From Bacteroidota bacterium (GTDB lineage: Bacteria; Bacteroidota; Bacteroidia; Flavobacteriales_E; Vicingaceae), in contig JACPDX010000013.1 in assembly GCA_016183805.1 (NCBI GenBank), forward strand, positions 124,001 through 188,000: 64,000 bases of DNA. The letters run 5' to 3'. Of this stretch, positions 45,801 through 53,599 are shown in pieces (positions within the stretch are counted from its first letter, which is position 1; every line of letters begins with the position of its first letter). Below the pieces are notes generated by a model, which was not told the origin of the DNA, did no database searches, and saw only the letters and a list, made by a program, of their open reading frames with translations. The translations under genes and the position numbers were made by a program.

Positions 45801-47130
45801 TTATTATGACATAGAAAGAGGGGGAAAAATAACCACAACCCCCAGAAGTCACAGAAAGGGAATAAACGAATACTTTTTAAAACAACAAAAAGGAGCTATT
45901 TTAAAACGGAAAGAACTTTCTATACTAATTGATGAGCTAATAGGTAGACCATGTAAGGTTTTTGTTGGGGTTCCTTTAAAAGTTAAAAATGAGGTGGTGG
46001 GTGTTTTATCTGTTCAGTCGTATTTTAACGAAAACGAATACGATAACAAATCCTTAGAAATATTAGAATTTATTTCGGGTGCAATTGCATTAACCGTTCA
46101 AAAGAAATACGACGAACATTTGTTGTTTGAGCAAACCTCAAAATTGACCAGTATTATAGAAAACAGTTCGCATCTTTTTTGGACTTACGATAAAAATATT
46201 GGGCTAACATCATATAACCAAAACTACGCCGATGCAATATTTGATTTGTATGGCTTTTACCCAAAAATACTATCGAACACTAAAAATCGGGTGAATGAAA
46301 CAAAATTACAACCCTTTTGGGATAAAAAATATGAAGAAGTTTTTAATGGAAAAAAAGTAGAATTTATTACCGAAAGAATTAATACCGGAGGAAACAGAAT
46401 AATAAGAGAGGTTTTTCTTAACCCCATTTTTAATGAAAACAACGAGGTGGTGTTGGTTTCGGGAATTGCACACGATATTACCGACAAACAAATTGCCGAA
46501 GAGAGCCTAAAAGATTCATTAAAGGAAAAAGAAGTGCTTTTAAAAGAGGTTCATCATCGGGTAAAAAATAATTTACAAGTAATTTCAAGTATTTTAAACC
46601 TACAATCATCGTATATTGAAGACGAAAAAATCATTACTATACTACGTGAAAGTCAAGACAGGATTAAAACCATGTCGATAATACATGAGAGTTTATATCA
46701 GGCAAACGATTTTTCTAAAATAAATTTTTCACAATATATTGTTAGTTTGTCGAAAAATTTAGTACTTTCATACGGTAATTTACACAGTTTTGTCGAAACC
46801 GCTTTTGAAATTGAAGAAGTTTCTTTGAGTTTAGACTTATCAATTCCTTGCGGATTAATAATAAATGAACTAGTTTCGAACTCATTAAAATATGCTTTTA
46901 AAGGAAAAGAAAAAGGTAAAATAACCATAAGTTTGTTCCTGAAAAAAGGACTGATTACAATTAAGGTTTCAGACAATGGTGTAGGAATACCGAAAAACAT
47001 GAATATTAAAGAAACAAATACACTTGGGCTTCAATTAGTTATGGCTTTGGTTGAACAAATAGACGGAGAACTAAAAATTGAAAATAACAGAGGTACAACA
47101 TTTACAGTTACATTTAAACAAATACAATAA
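42844..47130 (+). CDS. Multi-PAS sensor histidine kinase (HisKA_2 type)
   Basis: A soluble 1428-residue kinase. About seven PAS/PAC units lie in series (residues 15-950), each ending in a D-I-T-E/D-K-like PAC end such as GTAKDITDK, VIRDITEKK and GVSRDITEI. A GAF-like domain (about 940-1100) and one further PAS (about 1105-1220) follow. The DHp is of the HisKA_2 class, KEVHHRVKNNLQVISSILNL, with the phosphoacceptor His near 1236. The HATPase has LIINELVSNSLKYAF and VSDNGVGIP. The start is GTG at 42844. Its stop overlaps the ATG of the LytTR regulator (TAATG), its obvious partner. No membrane segment is seen, so the input is cytoplasmic. Confidence 0.92.
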   Translation: MDYSTKSKEELIKEIENLKQKEQNVTFILNRINEMFYKVSVDKNNVKTIEYLSPQVENVFGLSYEEYFLNKDKLVEYFHPQDLENLRKKVSEQKSEKKPQTLIYRFYNKKQKKYVWIEEILVNIFSGTGERTGVFGTAKDITDKIETEKNLKFILENINECIYNVKFTETEKILTYISPQIEQLLGLTIEEFNEEGKNGTIAKRIHPDDVKFINESVSTGLYKLKLPRIQNAFRFKPKGKKEYLWIDETIHVVYDKKGNIVETTTVIRDITEKKNAEEALLLSEQSYKDLFNLSPNLLYIQDKNGVFIDVNQTVLEKYGVAKKDVIGKTPDIFNAPGKNEHIDVEKIYKNAWKGKTQKFEWWAIDKNNTEFLKEVVLKKHKYKNEEVLIANGRDITHKKIIELHLKQNEERYRQLFTKNMAGVFITENNIIIECNNSFAKIFGFKTRMELIGKKAADLYFKLSDREKYLKDLRKKNQLTNYKIRHKDKNGNEVWISSNVTLHELIVNGKPVLRLEGTLIDVTEQVNNEKRLVESEEKYKNLIEHSPYGIIIHVNGKIIFANQKAAEIVGETVHQNQKIQKDLLDYLLPEHRKQASKKIKQQLKFNEDVFIDVRIKSPITNKIIDIRTKALPIVYQNQQAIQVVFHDVSAQKQLSKERLKNQIAEESNKLLQKEIEERKKIEHELLQNQQYTNNIISSSLDVICSTDEDEKIKEFNRAAEITFGFTKKEMKAIPSKALYADETGFYRVKKELDETGFFTGEVINKRKNGELFTSFLAASVLRDTDGKIIGTMGVSRDITEIKLAEQELIESEERYRDLFENASDLIQSVSVNGQIVYVNNAWKNTLGYSDQEIQDKTIFDFLHPEGKEHCINFFKNIIKNKNTETVKTSVELIDKKGNKVVVEGSVSCKLNAQGKVVSTRGIFRNITEEKWIKTRQDVYNNISKIISEKTQAEEIYEAIRVELGNVMNTEVFAISYSINEHTIAFPYYYDIERGGKITTTPRSHRKGINEYFLKQQKGAILKRKELSILIDELIGRPCKVFVGVPLKVKNEVVGVLSVQSYFNENEYDNKSLEILEFISGAIALTVQKKYDEHLLFEQTSKLTSIIENSSHLFWTYDKNIGLTSYNQNYADAIFDLYGFYPKILSNTKNRVNETKLQPFWDKKYEEVFNGKKVEFITERINTGGNRIIREVFLNPIFNENNEVVLVSGIAHDITDKQIAEESLKDSLKEKEVLLKEVHHRVKNNLQVISSILNLQSSYIEDEKIITILRESQDRIKTMSIIHESLYQANDFSKINFSQYIVSLSKNLVLSYGNLHSFVETAFEIEEVSLSLDLSIPCGLIINELVSNSLKYAFKGKEKGKITISLFLKKGLITIKVSDNGVGIPKNMNIKETNTLGLQLVMALVEQIDGELKIENNRGTTFTVTFKQIQ

Positions 47131-47885
47131 TGTCGAAAAATAATATTTTAGTTGTGGAGGACGAAAGCATCGTTTCAAAAGATATTCAGCAAAGCCTTAA
47201 AAAGCTGGGCTACAATATTGCAGGAGCAGCTTCAACTGGAGAAAAAGCCATACTGTTAGCTAACGAAACCAAGCCCGATTTGGTTTTGATGGATATTATG
47301 CTAAAAGGCGATATGAGTGGTATTGAAACTGCCGAAAAGATTAAAGAAACACTTAATATTCCCGTAATTTATTTAACTGCTTATGCCGATGAAAATACGT
47401 TGAGCAAAGCAAAAGTTACCGAGCCTTATGGTTATATTATTAAACCCTTTAAAGAAATTGATTTACACACATCAATAGAAATGGCTCTTTATAAACACAG
47501 TAAAGAACAGGAGATTGTAAAAGAACGTGATTTTTTATATTCTCTGGTTGAAAACAAAGAGGGTGATGACGGAGTAATTTTTGTAAAATCAAACTCCAGA
47601 TTGGTTAAAGTTAAAACCACAGATATTTTGTTTGTTGAAGCACTAAAAGATTATGTGGTAATTAATTTAAGTGATGTAAGGTTTACCATCCATTCTACCA
47701 TGAAAGACATTGAAAAAAAATTACCGGGAAACGATTTTGTTCGAGTTCATCGGTCGTACATCGTGAGATTAAACAAAATTACTGCTATCGAACAAACTAA
47801 CATTGTAATGGATGGCGGAAAAAAACTCATTCCAATTGGAGGCTCTTACAAAGATGATTTGTATAACAAAATAAAAACCATTTAG
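47130..47885 (+). CDS. LytTR-family response regulator
   Basis: 251 residues: an N-terminal receiver (about 5-120) with acidic pocket VVEDE and phosphoacceptor Asp55 in LVLMDIML, the conserved Thr/Lys in YLTAYAD and YIIKPFK, then a LytTR DNA-binding domain (about 145-250) with FVEALKDYVVINL, STMKDIEKKLP and FVRVHRSYIVRLNKI. The start codon overlaps the kinase stop by one base, so the two form a two-component system. LytTR regulators usually bind direct repeats upstream of targets; none could be assigned here. Confidence 0.94.
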   Translation: MSKNNILVVEDESIVSKDIQQSLKKLGYNIAGAASTGEKAILLANETKPDLVLMDIMLKGDMSGIETAEKIKETLNIPVIYLTAYADENTLSKAKVTEPYGYIIKPFKEIDLHTSIEMALYKHSKEQEIVKERDFLYSLVENKEGDDGVIFVKSNSRLVKVKTTDILFVEALKDYVVINLSDVRFTIHSTMKDIEKKLPGNDFVRVHRSYIVRLNKITAIEQTNIVMDGGKKLIPIGGSYKDDLYNKIKTI

Positions 47886-47890
47886 AATTA

Positions 47891-47924
47891 ACTAGTGGCT
47901 AGCAACTAGTCGCTAGTAACTAGT
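47891..47924 (+). repeat. Tandem 14-bp repeat before the agmatinase gene
   Basis: ACTAGTGGCTAGCA, ACTAGTCGCTAGTA and ACTAGT follow each other with a 14-base period, ending six bases before the ATG at 47930. Same period and placement as the repeat at 2962-2989, different sequence. Confidence 0.75.
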
Positions 47925-47929
47925 AAAAA

Positions 47930-48943
47930 ATGTTCAACCCAAACGAAGTAGGTATTAACAATGGAAACATTTTTGGATTTCCATACACCATAGAAGAAAG
48001 CCAAATTGTAATTATTCCGGTTTTATCAGACATTACCTGCTCTTATGCCAAAGGAACGGCAGAAGGGCCACAAGCTATTCTAGAAGCTTCTACTCAACTC
48101 GATTTTTTTAGCCCGTATTTAAAAAATGCATGGAAAACCAAGGTTGCCATGTTACCCATTTACGACACCGAACTGGTTGAAAACAGAAAAACAGGAGAAT
48201 TAGCCACTAAAATAATTCAAAAACTTGAAAACGAACAGGCTCTAACCAAACAGGACGAAGAAACTTATCAAAAAATAAACAACCATTGCAAAGCGTTAAA
48301 TTTAAAGGTTGAACTTACGGCTACTGAATATTTAAACCAAAACAAATTTGCCGTTGTGTTGGGGGGCGACCACAATTCTCCTTTGGGATTAATACATGCT
48401 TTAGCGAAAAAATACCCCGGTTTCGGAATACTTCAAATTGATGCACACGCCGATTTAAGAGAAGCTTACGAAGGTTTTGAATTCTCTCATGCTTCAATCA
48501 TGTTTAATACCTTAAAAGTACCTCAGGTTAGTAAATTGGTTCAAGTGGGCATCAGGGATATCTGCCCTGCAGAAATAGAACTCATCAACAACTCAAAAGG
48601 AAGAATAAAAACCTTTTTTGACTGGGACATTAAAGCACAACAATACATTGGCAAAACGTGGGAAGACATTTGTAAAGAGATTATCGACCAACTGCCCGAT
48701 TTGGTTTACATCAGCTATGATATTGATGGCTTAGATCCAAAACTTTGTCCACATACAGGTACGCCTGTTGTTGGAGGTTTTGAGGTGGAACAAATCAATT
48801 TTTTATTCAACAAATTAGTAGAATCGGGTAAAAAAATTATTGGTTTCGACTTAAACGAGGTGGGTAATGTAGAGTGGGATGCCAATGTTGGAGCAAGAGT
48901 ATTGTATCGTTTGTGTAACTTCTTGGCAAAAAGTAATTTTTAA
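47930..48943 (+). CDS. Agmatinase / arginase-family ureohydrolase
   Basis: A binuclear manganese ureohydrolase of 337 residues. The metal ligands are in FAVVLGGDHNS (His), LQIDAHADLRE (Asp-His-Asp) and YISYDIDGLDPKLCP (Asp-Asp). GFEVEQINFLF and IIGFDLNEVGN follow, as in agmatinases of this phylum. It could hydrolyse agmatine to putrescine and urea, but formimidoylglutamase and arginase share the fold and motifs, so the substrate is not certain. An insertion of about 40 charged residues lies between the N-terminal strand and GGDH. Its stop overlaps the stop of the convergent lipoprotein gene by three bases. Confidence 0.85.
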   Translation: MFNPNEVGINNGNIFGFPYTIEESQIVIIPVLSDITCSYAKGTAEGPQAILEASTQLDFFSPYLKNAWKTKVAMLPIYDTELVENRKTGELATKIIQKLENEQALTKQDEETYQKINNHCKALNLKVELTATEYLNQNKFAVVLGGDHNSPLGLIHALAKKYPGFGILQIDAHADLREAYEGFEFSHASIMFNTLKVPQVSKLVQVGIRDICPAEIELINNSKGRIKTFFDWDIKAQQYIGKTWEDICKEIIDQLPDLVYISYDIDGLDPKLCPHTGTPVVGGFEVEQINFLFNKLVESGKKIIGFDLNEVGNVEWDANVGARVLYRLCNFLAKSNF

Positions 48944-49572
48944 GCCTCACAAGGAACCCTTAAATCGATAAAACCAATTTTCCAAGTATCGCCGTTTTTA
49001 GTAAAATAAAATTTACCGGTTGAGGTATTTATAACTGTAAAATCAATTTTTTCGGCAAAAACCGATATGGCTTGTTTTTCTTTTTCGTTTAAATCGGTAA
49101 CATACCAAAATTCATCGTTTACAAAAGGGTTTATTTTTTTGGCAAAACAACCTTGTTTGTCGTAAGGCGTGGCATCACAAATTATCTTAGGCAACTCTTC
49201 AAAAACAGGTGTTTGTTGTAGGTCTTTAAAATTCAGGGAAAAGAACAGCTCTTCACGAACCGACTTGAATTTGGCAACATCATATTGTCTAGTAAAACTT
49301 GGCATAGCACCATTCGATTCAATAAAATAAACACCAAAAACTTCATCAACAAAAGCATTTACTTTTGCTGCTTCTTTAGTTTCAATAGCCTTTGTAAACG
49401 ATTGGTAAAAAGCTAAAAATGCAGTTTCTTCATTCGATAATTTTTTTGATTCTTCCGAGGCAATTCGTTGCGTTGTTTCTGTAGGGTTATTTTCTTCAAC
49501 AGGTTGATTTTCGTCGGTGTCGTTACAAGTAAACATCAACAGCACGAAGCTGGAAATTAATAATTTTATCAT
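48940..49572 (-). CDS. Putative lipoprotein of unknown function
   Basis: Not recognised. With the start at 49572 (MIKLLISSFVLLMFTC) the protein has 210 residues and a lipoprotein-like signal, though the lipobox FTC is atypical. A Glu/Asn/Thr-rich linker (about 20-50) leads to a globular domain with two cysteines near CDATPYDKQGCF and a final Cys in LRVPCEA. The shorter start is preferred because its ATG overlaps the stop of pafA (ATGA); a longer frame begins at 49605. It is the last gene of the PAP2-crcB-pafA operon. A link to phosphate or fluoride handling would be a guess. Confidence 0.65.
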   Translation of the reverse strand: MIKLLISSFVLLMFTCNDTDENQPVEENNPTETTQRIASEESKKLSNEETAFLAFYQSFTKAIETKEAAKVNAFVDEVFGVYFIESNGAMPSFTRQYDVAKFKSVREELFFSLNFKDLQQTPVFEELPKIICDATPYDKQGCFAKKINPFVNDEFWYVTDLNEKEKQAISVFAEKIDFTVINTSTGKFYFTKNGDTWKIGFIDLRVPCEA

Positions 49573-51194
49573 TTTATAAGTTCTTTTATAGGTTTTCCGG
49601 TACAAGCACTCGGTGCGTTAATGTTTAGTAAAATAGCTATTGTTGCAGCAATATCGGGTATAATTATTTTGTCGGCGGTTGCTCCTGTTGGAATTTGATA
49701 TCCATACCAAAGCAAAGGCACATGTGTATCGTAACGATAAGGCGAACCATGTGTAGTTCCTGTTTTGTAACCGGCGTTTATCCAACCCGAAGCCAATACA
49801 TAAATTACATCACCCGAGCGTGATTGGTTAAAACCTCGCTGAATGTTTGCGGCAATATTTTCGGTAATAATGGTGGTTTTTAAGGTGGTGGCCGTAAAAG
49901 TTTGGCTAACTCCTTCAAAGGTTAACAGGTAGTTGGCAATTTCTTGCTCTATTTGAGAGGTATTGAAACCGTTTTTTGTAATGATTTCATGGTTTAAAAA
50001 CACATTTCCGTTGCTAATGTTTTCAACCAAATCAACTTTCCATTTGGTTAAGCAAAATGCTTTTAAATCAGTAGTCATTTTTAGTTTGTTAAAATAACCT
50101 GCCGGAATATGATTATCTATTAAATATTGAGGAACATCAACAGCCCCATGGTCGGCAGTAATAAAAAGAAGGAGTTCATCTTTTTTAAATTTTGTTTCCA
50201 AAAAAGCAAATAAGGTTGCCAAATCTTTATCTAACCTTAAATAAGTGTCTTCAACTTCAACCGACATTGGTCCAAATTGGTGTCCGATATAATCAGGCGA
50301 GGAATAACTAATTGCTAAAAAATCAGTGATTTCATCCTCACCTAAATTCTCTGCAACAAGGGCAGCTAAAGCCATTTCGGTGGTAATGTTGTTTCCAAAA
50401 GGAGTGCTTTTTATTAAGCTATAATTATCGTTGCTGTCACGCAATGCTGGTAAGTGGTGAGGAAATGTTGGTGTTTTTTCTGTACTAAAAGTACCTTCAT
50501 AAGTGTTGTTGTCGGCAATGCTTTCGGTATATTCAGCAATAGGCAACAACGTATTCCAAGGCGAGTTTAAAAAAGTGTTTGCCGAATTTTTTTTGTTTAC
50601 TTCGTTCACCCATTTAGGTAATTCATTAAAATAATACGAACTCGAAATCCATTTTCCGGTATCTCCACCTTCAAACCAATAAGCAGCGTCGGCTTTGTGT
50701 CCGGCAGGAAGAATTGCACCCCTGTCTTTTAACGAAATACCGATTACTTTTCCTTTAAAATTGGTGTTGAGTTTTAGTTGGTCAGTAATGGTGGTGGTTA
50801 TCATGTTTTTTGGCGACATTAATCCGGCTGCTGATTCACTTCCAATGGTTTTTACAGTAACATCTTCGGCACAATAAACCATTTTCTTATTTTTTTTATC
50901 GTACCAATCGTTGGCAATGATACCGTTGTTTTCGGGAGTTGTTCCGGTATAAATAGAGGCATGTCCGGGACCTGTATAAGTCGGCATGTAGTTGTAATGT
51001 GTGTTTTTACAGTTAAAACCATTGTTAATGATTTTTTTAAAACCATCGTTACCAAACTTGTTCCAATACCTGTCGAGATAATCGTAACGCATTTGATCGA
51101 CAACAATACCGATTACCAGTTTTGGTTTTTGCTGTTGCGCAAAAACAAATAACCCGGAACAAAACAATAAACTAACAGTAACTAAACGCTTCAT
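49569..51194 (-). CDS. pafA: Alkaline phosphatase of the PafA family
   Basis: A periplasmic phosphomonoesterase of the alkaline phosphatase superfamily, 541 residues with signal peptide (about 1-19, LFVFAQ). The threonine nucleophile is Thr74 in MPTYTGPGHASIYTG. The first zinc Asp is in IGIVVDQMRYDY, and the PafA-specific Asn (near 95, IIANDWYD) and Lys/Arg pair in GISLKDRGA replace the Arg and Mg site of PhoA. Further metal ligands appear in SSPDYIGHQFGP and FITADHGA, and the last His in TTHGSPY. PafA enzymes are known as phosphate-irrepressible, and no Pho box is seen before this operon. It overlaps crcB upstream and the lipoprotein gene downstream by ATGA junctions. Confidence 0.93.
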   Translation of the reverse strand: MKRLVTVSLLFCSGLFVFAQQQKPKLVIGIVVDQMRYDYLDRYWNKFGNDGFKKIINNGFNCKNTHYNYMPTYTGPGHASIYTGTTPENNGIIANDWYDKKNKKMVYCAEDVTVKTIGSESAAGLMSPKNMITTTITDQLKLNTNFKGKVIGISLKDRGAILPAGHKADAAYWFEGGDTGKWISSSYYFNELPKWVNEVNKKNSANTFLNSPWNTLLPIAEYTESIADNNTYEGTFSTEKTPTFPHHLPALRDSNDNYSLIKSTPFGNNITTEMALAALVAENLGEDEITDFLAISYSSPDYIGHQFGPMSVEVEDTYLRLDKDLATLFAFLETKFKKDELLLFITADHGAVDVPQYLIDNHIPAGYFNKLKMTTDLKAFCLTKWKVDLVENISNGNVFLNHEIITKNGFNTSQIEQEIANYLLTFEGVSQTFTATTLKTTIITENIAANIQRGFNQSRSGDVIYVLASGWINAGYKTGTTHGSPYRYDTHVPLLWYGYQIPTGATADKIIIPDIAATIAILLNINAPSACTGKPIKELIK

Positions 51195-51559
51195 TGACCT
51201 TGATTTTTAAGTAAAAAATAAATTAATCCAATACCCACAAACAAGCTTAACACAATGTTTACAAGGGCAATGGTGTAATGCCCGGTTTTTATCAACGAAA
51301 AAGTTTCGAAACTAAAAGTAGAAAAGGTACTAAAACCTCCGCAAATTCCGGTAATTAAAAAGACTCTCATCAATTCTGAGTCAACTATTTTTTTTTTTTT
51401 TTTCACGGTAAAAATTAAAATAATACAGCTCAATATGTTTGAGATAAACGTTGCCAGAGGGAAATTTCCGGAATAAAAAGAGATGGTTAATTTAGAAATT
51501 CCATAACGTAACAAACTTCCTAAGCCTCCACCAAAAAACACAGCAAAGATGTTTATCAT
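51191..51559 (-). CDS. crcB: Fluoride efflux channel CrcB/Fluc
   Basis: A small dual-topology fluoride channel, 122 residues with four hydrophobic segments. N-terminal GGGLGSLLRYGISKL and the central GICGGFSTFSTFSFE (fluoride-lining Phe box with the central Na site) are diagnostic. It overlaps PAP2 upstream (ATGA) and pafA downstream by 4 bases, so it is translationally coupled to both. There is no space for a fluoride riboswitch directly in front. Why a fluoride channel sits between two phosphatase genes is unclear; fluoride inhibits many phosphatases, which is a tempting but untested reason. Confidence 0.94.
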   Translation of the reverse strand: MINIFAVFFGGGLGSLLRYGISKLTISFYSGNFPLATFISNILSCIILIFTVKKKKKIVDSELMRVFLITGICGGFSTFSTFSFETFSLIKTGHYTIALVNIVLSLFVGIGLIYFLLKNQGQ

Positions 51560-52149
51560 AATGTTAATTTTAATTTAAAATAGTTGTTAAAATAAACTAA
51601 TGTTTTCCACAATAAAAAACCAATTATACTCCCCAATAAAGCTCCACCCAACACATCGCCGGGGTAATGAACTCCTAAATAAATTCTACTGTAAGAAACT
51701 AGCGTTGCCCAAATTAACATAAAAAGAAACATCCATTTCAAGTGATTTTTTAGCACCAATCCAATAAAAGTGGCTAATGCAAATGTGTTGGCAGCGTGCG
51801 ACGATACAAACCCATATTTTCCACCACAAGAGTCGTTAACTGTATGAACCAAATCGGCAATTTCGGGGTTGTGGCAAGGGCGTAATCGCATAAAAACATC
51901 TTTAAACAGAAGCACCGAAATTTGGTCCGAAAATAGAATCACCAAAGTAATAAATGGGGCTAAAATAAGCAGTCGCCACCCAAACTTAAAACCCATTAAA
52001 ATTGCTAAAAAACCATAAAAAGGAATCCAGCTGAAACGGTTGCTAATCCATTCAAAAACCACATCAAAAAAAGGAGAATGAATTCCGTTTAAGAAAAGAA
52101 AAAATTGGGTGTCGATATGATTTAAATAGGCTAAGATGATTGCTTTAAT
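51556..52149 (-). CDS. PAP2-family membrane phosphatase, start codon unusual
   Basis: A PAP2/lipid phosphatase with five or six hydrophobic segments. The active site is K-x6-R-P in KDVFMRLRP, S-G/S-H in GFVSSHAANTF and R-x5-H in SRIYLGVHYPGD. Likely substrates are undecaprenyl pyrophosphate or phospholipid phosphates. The first standard start, GTG at 52062, would cut off the family's N-terminal helix. The conserved LDTQ-like segment, here HIDTQFFLFLNGIHSPFFD, is encoded upstream in the same open frame, which contains no ATG, GTG or TTG before a stop at 52152. ATT at 52149, a few bases after the predicted transcript start, is my proposed start, hence the extended coordinates. It leads the crcB-pafA-lipoprotein operon. 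Confidence 0.75.
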   Translation of the reverse strand: MKAIILAYLNHIDTQFFLFLNGIHSPFFDVVFEWISNRFSWIPFYGFLAILMGFKFGWRLLILAPFITLVILFSDQISVLLFKDVFMRLRPCHNPEIADLVHTVNDSCGGKYGFVSSHAANTFALATFIGLVLKNHLKWMFLFMLIWATLVSYSRIYLGVHYPGDVLGGALLGSIIGFLLWKTLVYFNNYFKLKLTL

Positions 52150-52160
52150 TTACCTTTAAA

Positions 52161-52168
52161 CAAAAGTA
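52161..52168 (-). promoter_or_regulatory. -7 promoter element of the PAP2-crcB-pafA operon
   Basis: TACTTTTG on the minus strand, a perfect -7 element, with no clear TTG at the -33 distance. The predicted transcript start is around 52155, just ahead of the ATT codon at 52149. Confidence 0.5.
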
Positions 52169-52198
52169 AGTATTTTATATCTTCGAGTCCTTTTTATA

Positions 52199-52241
52199 TT
52201 TAAACCTTTTGGAAAGTTTGAAACTTTCCAAAAGGTTTAAA
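52199..52241 (-). terminator. Perfect 21-bp hairpin terminator
   Basis: Two 21-base arms meet around a single central base (52220), the core being AAACCTTTTGGAAAGTTT and its complement. The right arm includes the stop codon of the leftward gene ending at 52237. It probably ends that transcript and protects the promoter just beyond. Confidence 0.75.
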
Positions 52242-52635
52242 ATGCTTTCAACCACAACAGAGCTTCTTCTTCCGTTTTAAACAATTTTATTGGTACCGAA
52301 GGGCGGTAGAGGTAATTAAAGGTGTGAACCAAAAAACGAAGCATGATGTTATCTTCTTTAATGGCACAAGCACTAATACACGAGGGGAGTTTGGCAGTAA
52401 TCATGTTTTTTTCTTCGCTGTTTAATTGAAAATGGTTGATTTTACTTACCAATAGTGGTGCAGGATTGTTTTCGGTTAATGTGATCATAGCAACATAAAG
52501 ATCTTCAATTCGTTGTACACTTAATCCATCTAAATCTTCATTACCATAAAAAGTAACAACACCGTCTTCTCTAAGTTGCATCACAGCAAAATCAAGTTCA
52601 ATAGTCCTAAGTATTTTTACACCAAGGTGAGACAT
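52237..52635 (-). CDS. Conserved small protein, STAS/SpoIIAA-like fold possible
   Basis: 132 residues, no signal or membrane segment. The alternation of strands and helices (FAVMQLREDGVVTFYG, LYVAMITLTENNPAPLLVS, then a C-terminal FKTEEEALLWLKAF) resembles the STAS/SpoIIAA-like proteins of unknown function common in this phylum. A C-terminal helix with E-E-A-x-x-W-L is typical of them. No catalytic residue can be named. The gene is monocistronic, divergent from proC, and ended by a perfect hairpin overlapping its stop codon. Confidence 0.7.
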   Translation of the reverse strand: MSHLGVKILRTIELDFAVMQLREDGVVTFYGNEDLDGLSVQRIEDLYVAMITLTENNPAPLLVSKINHFQLNSEEKNMITAKLPSCISACAIKEDNIMLRFLVHTFNYLYRPSVPIKLFKTEEEALLWLKAF

Positions 52636-52735
52636 CGAATAAAGAAAACGTTAATATTTATGTTAATGCTGTATTTTACATTAAAACTAGGAATAAGTTA
52701 CAACAACTAAAAATTAAATGCAACCAAGAACTTCT

Positions 52736-52743
52736 TACCTTTG
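52736..52743 (+). promoter_or_regulatory. -7 promoter element of proC
   Basis: TACCTTTG matches TAnnTTTG and lies 27 bases before the proC ATG. No TTG at a proper -33 distance was found. Confidence 0.45.
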
Positions 52744-52770
52744 GATTTTTAAATGAAAAAATAAAAAGCG

Positions 52771-53580
52771 ATGAGTAAAACAAAAATCACTGTTATTGGA
52801 GCCGGAAATTTAGGTTCTTCATTGGTAAAAGGATTGGTTGAAAGTGGAAAATTTCAGCCGGCACAATTTACATTAGCTCGTCGAAACACCATTAAACTTG
52901 ATTTGTGGCGTGAAGATGGAGCTCACGTAACGGCTAACAATGTAGAAGCTGTAAAAACTGCGGACATCATTTTTTTGGCGGTCTTACCTCAAAAAGTAAA
53001 CGAAGTATTAAAAGAACTTAAAGGAAAGCTAAAACCGAATCAATTGCTGATTTCGCTGGTAACAGGAATTAAAGTAATTGAAATAGAACAAATATTAGGA
53101 AACAAAACACCCATAGTAAGAGCGATGCCTAACACAGCAATTTCTATTCGAGAATCGATGACCTGTATAGCTACAACCCCACAATGGCAAGGCTACATTC
53201 CTCAAACGCAAAATTTGTTTGAGTTGGTTGGAGAAACTGCTGTAATTAACGAAGAACAAATGACCTCTGCAACAGCCTTGTGTGCTTGTGGCATTGCTTT
53301 TTTCTTACGTGCTATTCGGGCAGCATCGCAAGGTGGAAACGAAATAGATTTTCATGCCGGCGAGGCATTAAAAATGGCAGCTCAAACTGCCAGAGGAGCT
53401 GCAAGTTTGCTTTTGGCAAATCACTCGCATCCGGAAGATGAAATAGATAAGGTAACTTCGCCAAAAGGCTGTACCATTGCAGGATTAAACGAAATGGAGC
53501 ACAATGGTTTTAGCTCCTCATTTATTAAAGGAATTACTGTTTCAGCAAAACAAGCCAAAGTTTTGTACAACGAAAAATAG
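52771..53580 (+). CDS. proC: Pyrroline-5-carboxylate reductase
   Basis: Last step of proline synthesis, NAD(P)H-dependent reduction of pyrroline-5-carboxylate. The N-terminal Rossmann motif is ITVIGAGNLGSSLVKGL; IIFLAVLPQKVNEVL follows, then LVTGIKVIEIEQ, VRAMPNTAISIRESMT, and in the C-terminal dimer domain ALCACGIAFFLRAIRAAS and a late VTSPKGCTIAGLNEME, which is the ProC signature around the substrate site. 269 residues is normal. It is followed after 19 bases by the ClC channel gene and could be cotranscribed. Confidence 0.95.
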   Translation: MSKTKITVIGAGNLGSSLVKGLVESGKFQPAQFTLARRNTIKLDLWREDGAHVTANNVEAVKTADIIFLAVLPQKVNEVLKELKGKLKPNQLLISLVTGIKVIEIEQILGNKTPIVRAMPNTAISIRESMTCIATTPQWQGYIPQTQNLFELVGETAVINEEQMTSATALCACGIAFFLRAIRAASQGGNEIDFHAGEALKMAAQTARGAASLLLANHSHPEDEIDKVTSPKGCTIAGLNEMEHNGFSSSFIKGITVSAKQAKVLYNEK

Positions 53581-53599
53581 ATAAAATTAAGTTACCGAA

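Noticed and set aside
51556-51570. Fluoride riboswitch for crcB
   Set aside because: crcB begins inside the end of the PAP2 gene, leaving no untranslated leader; nothing like the fluoride aptamer was seen ahead of the operon.
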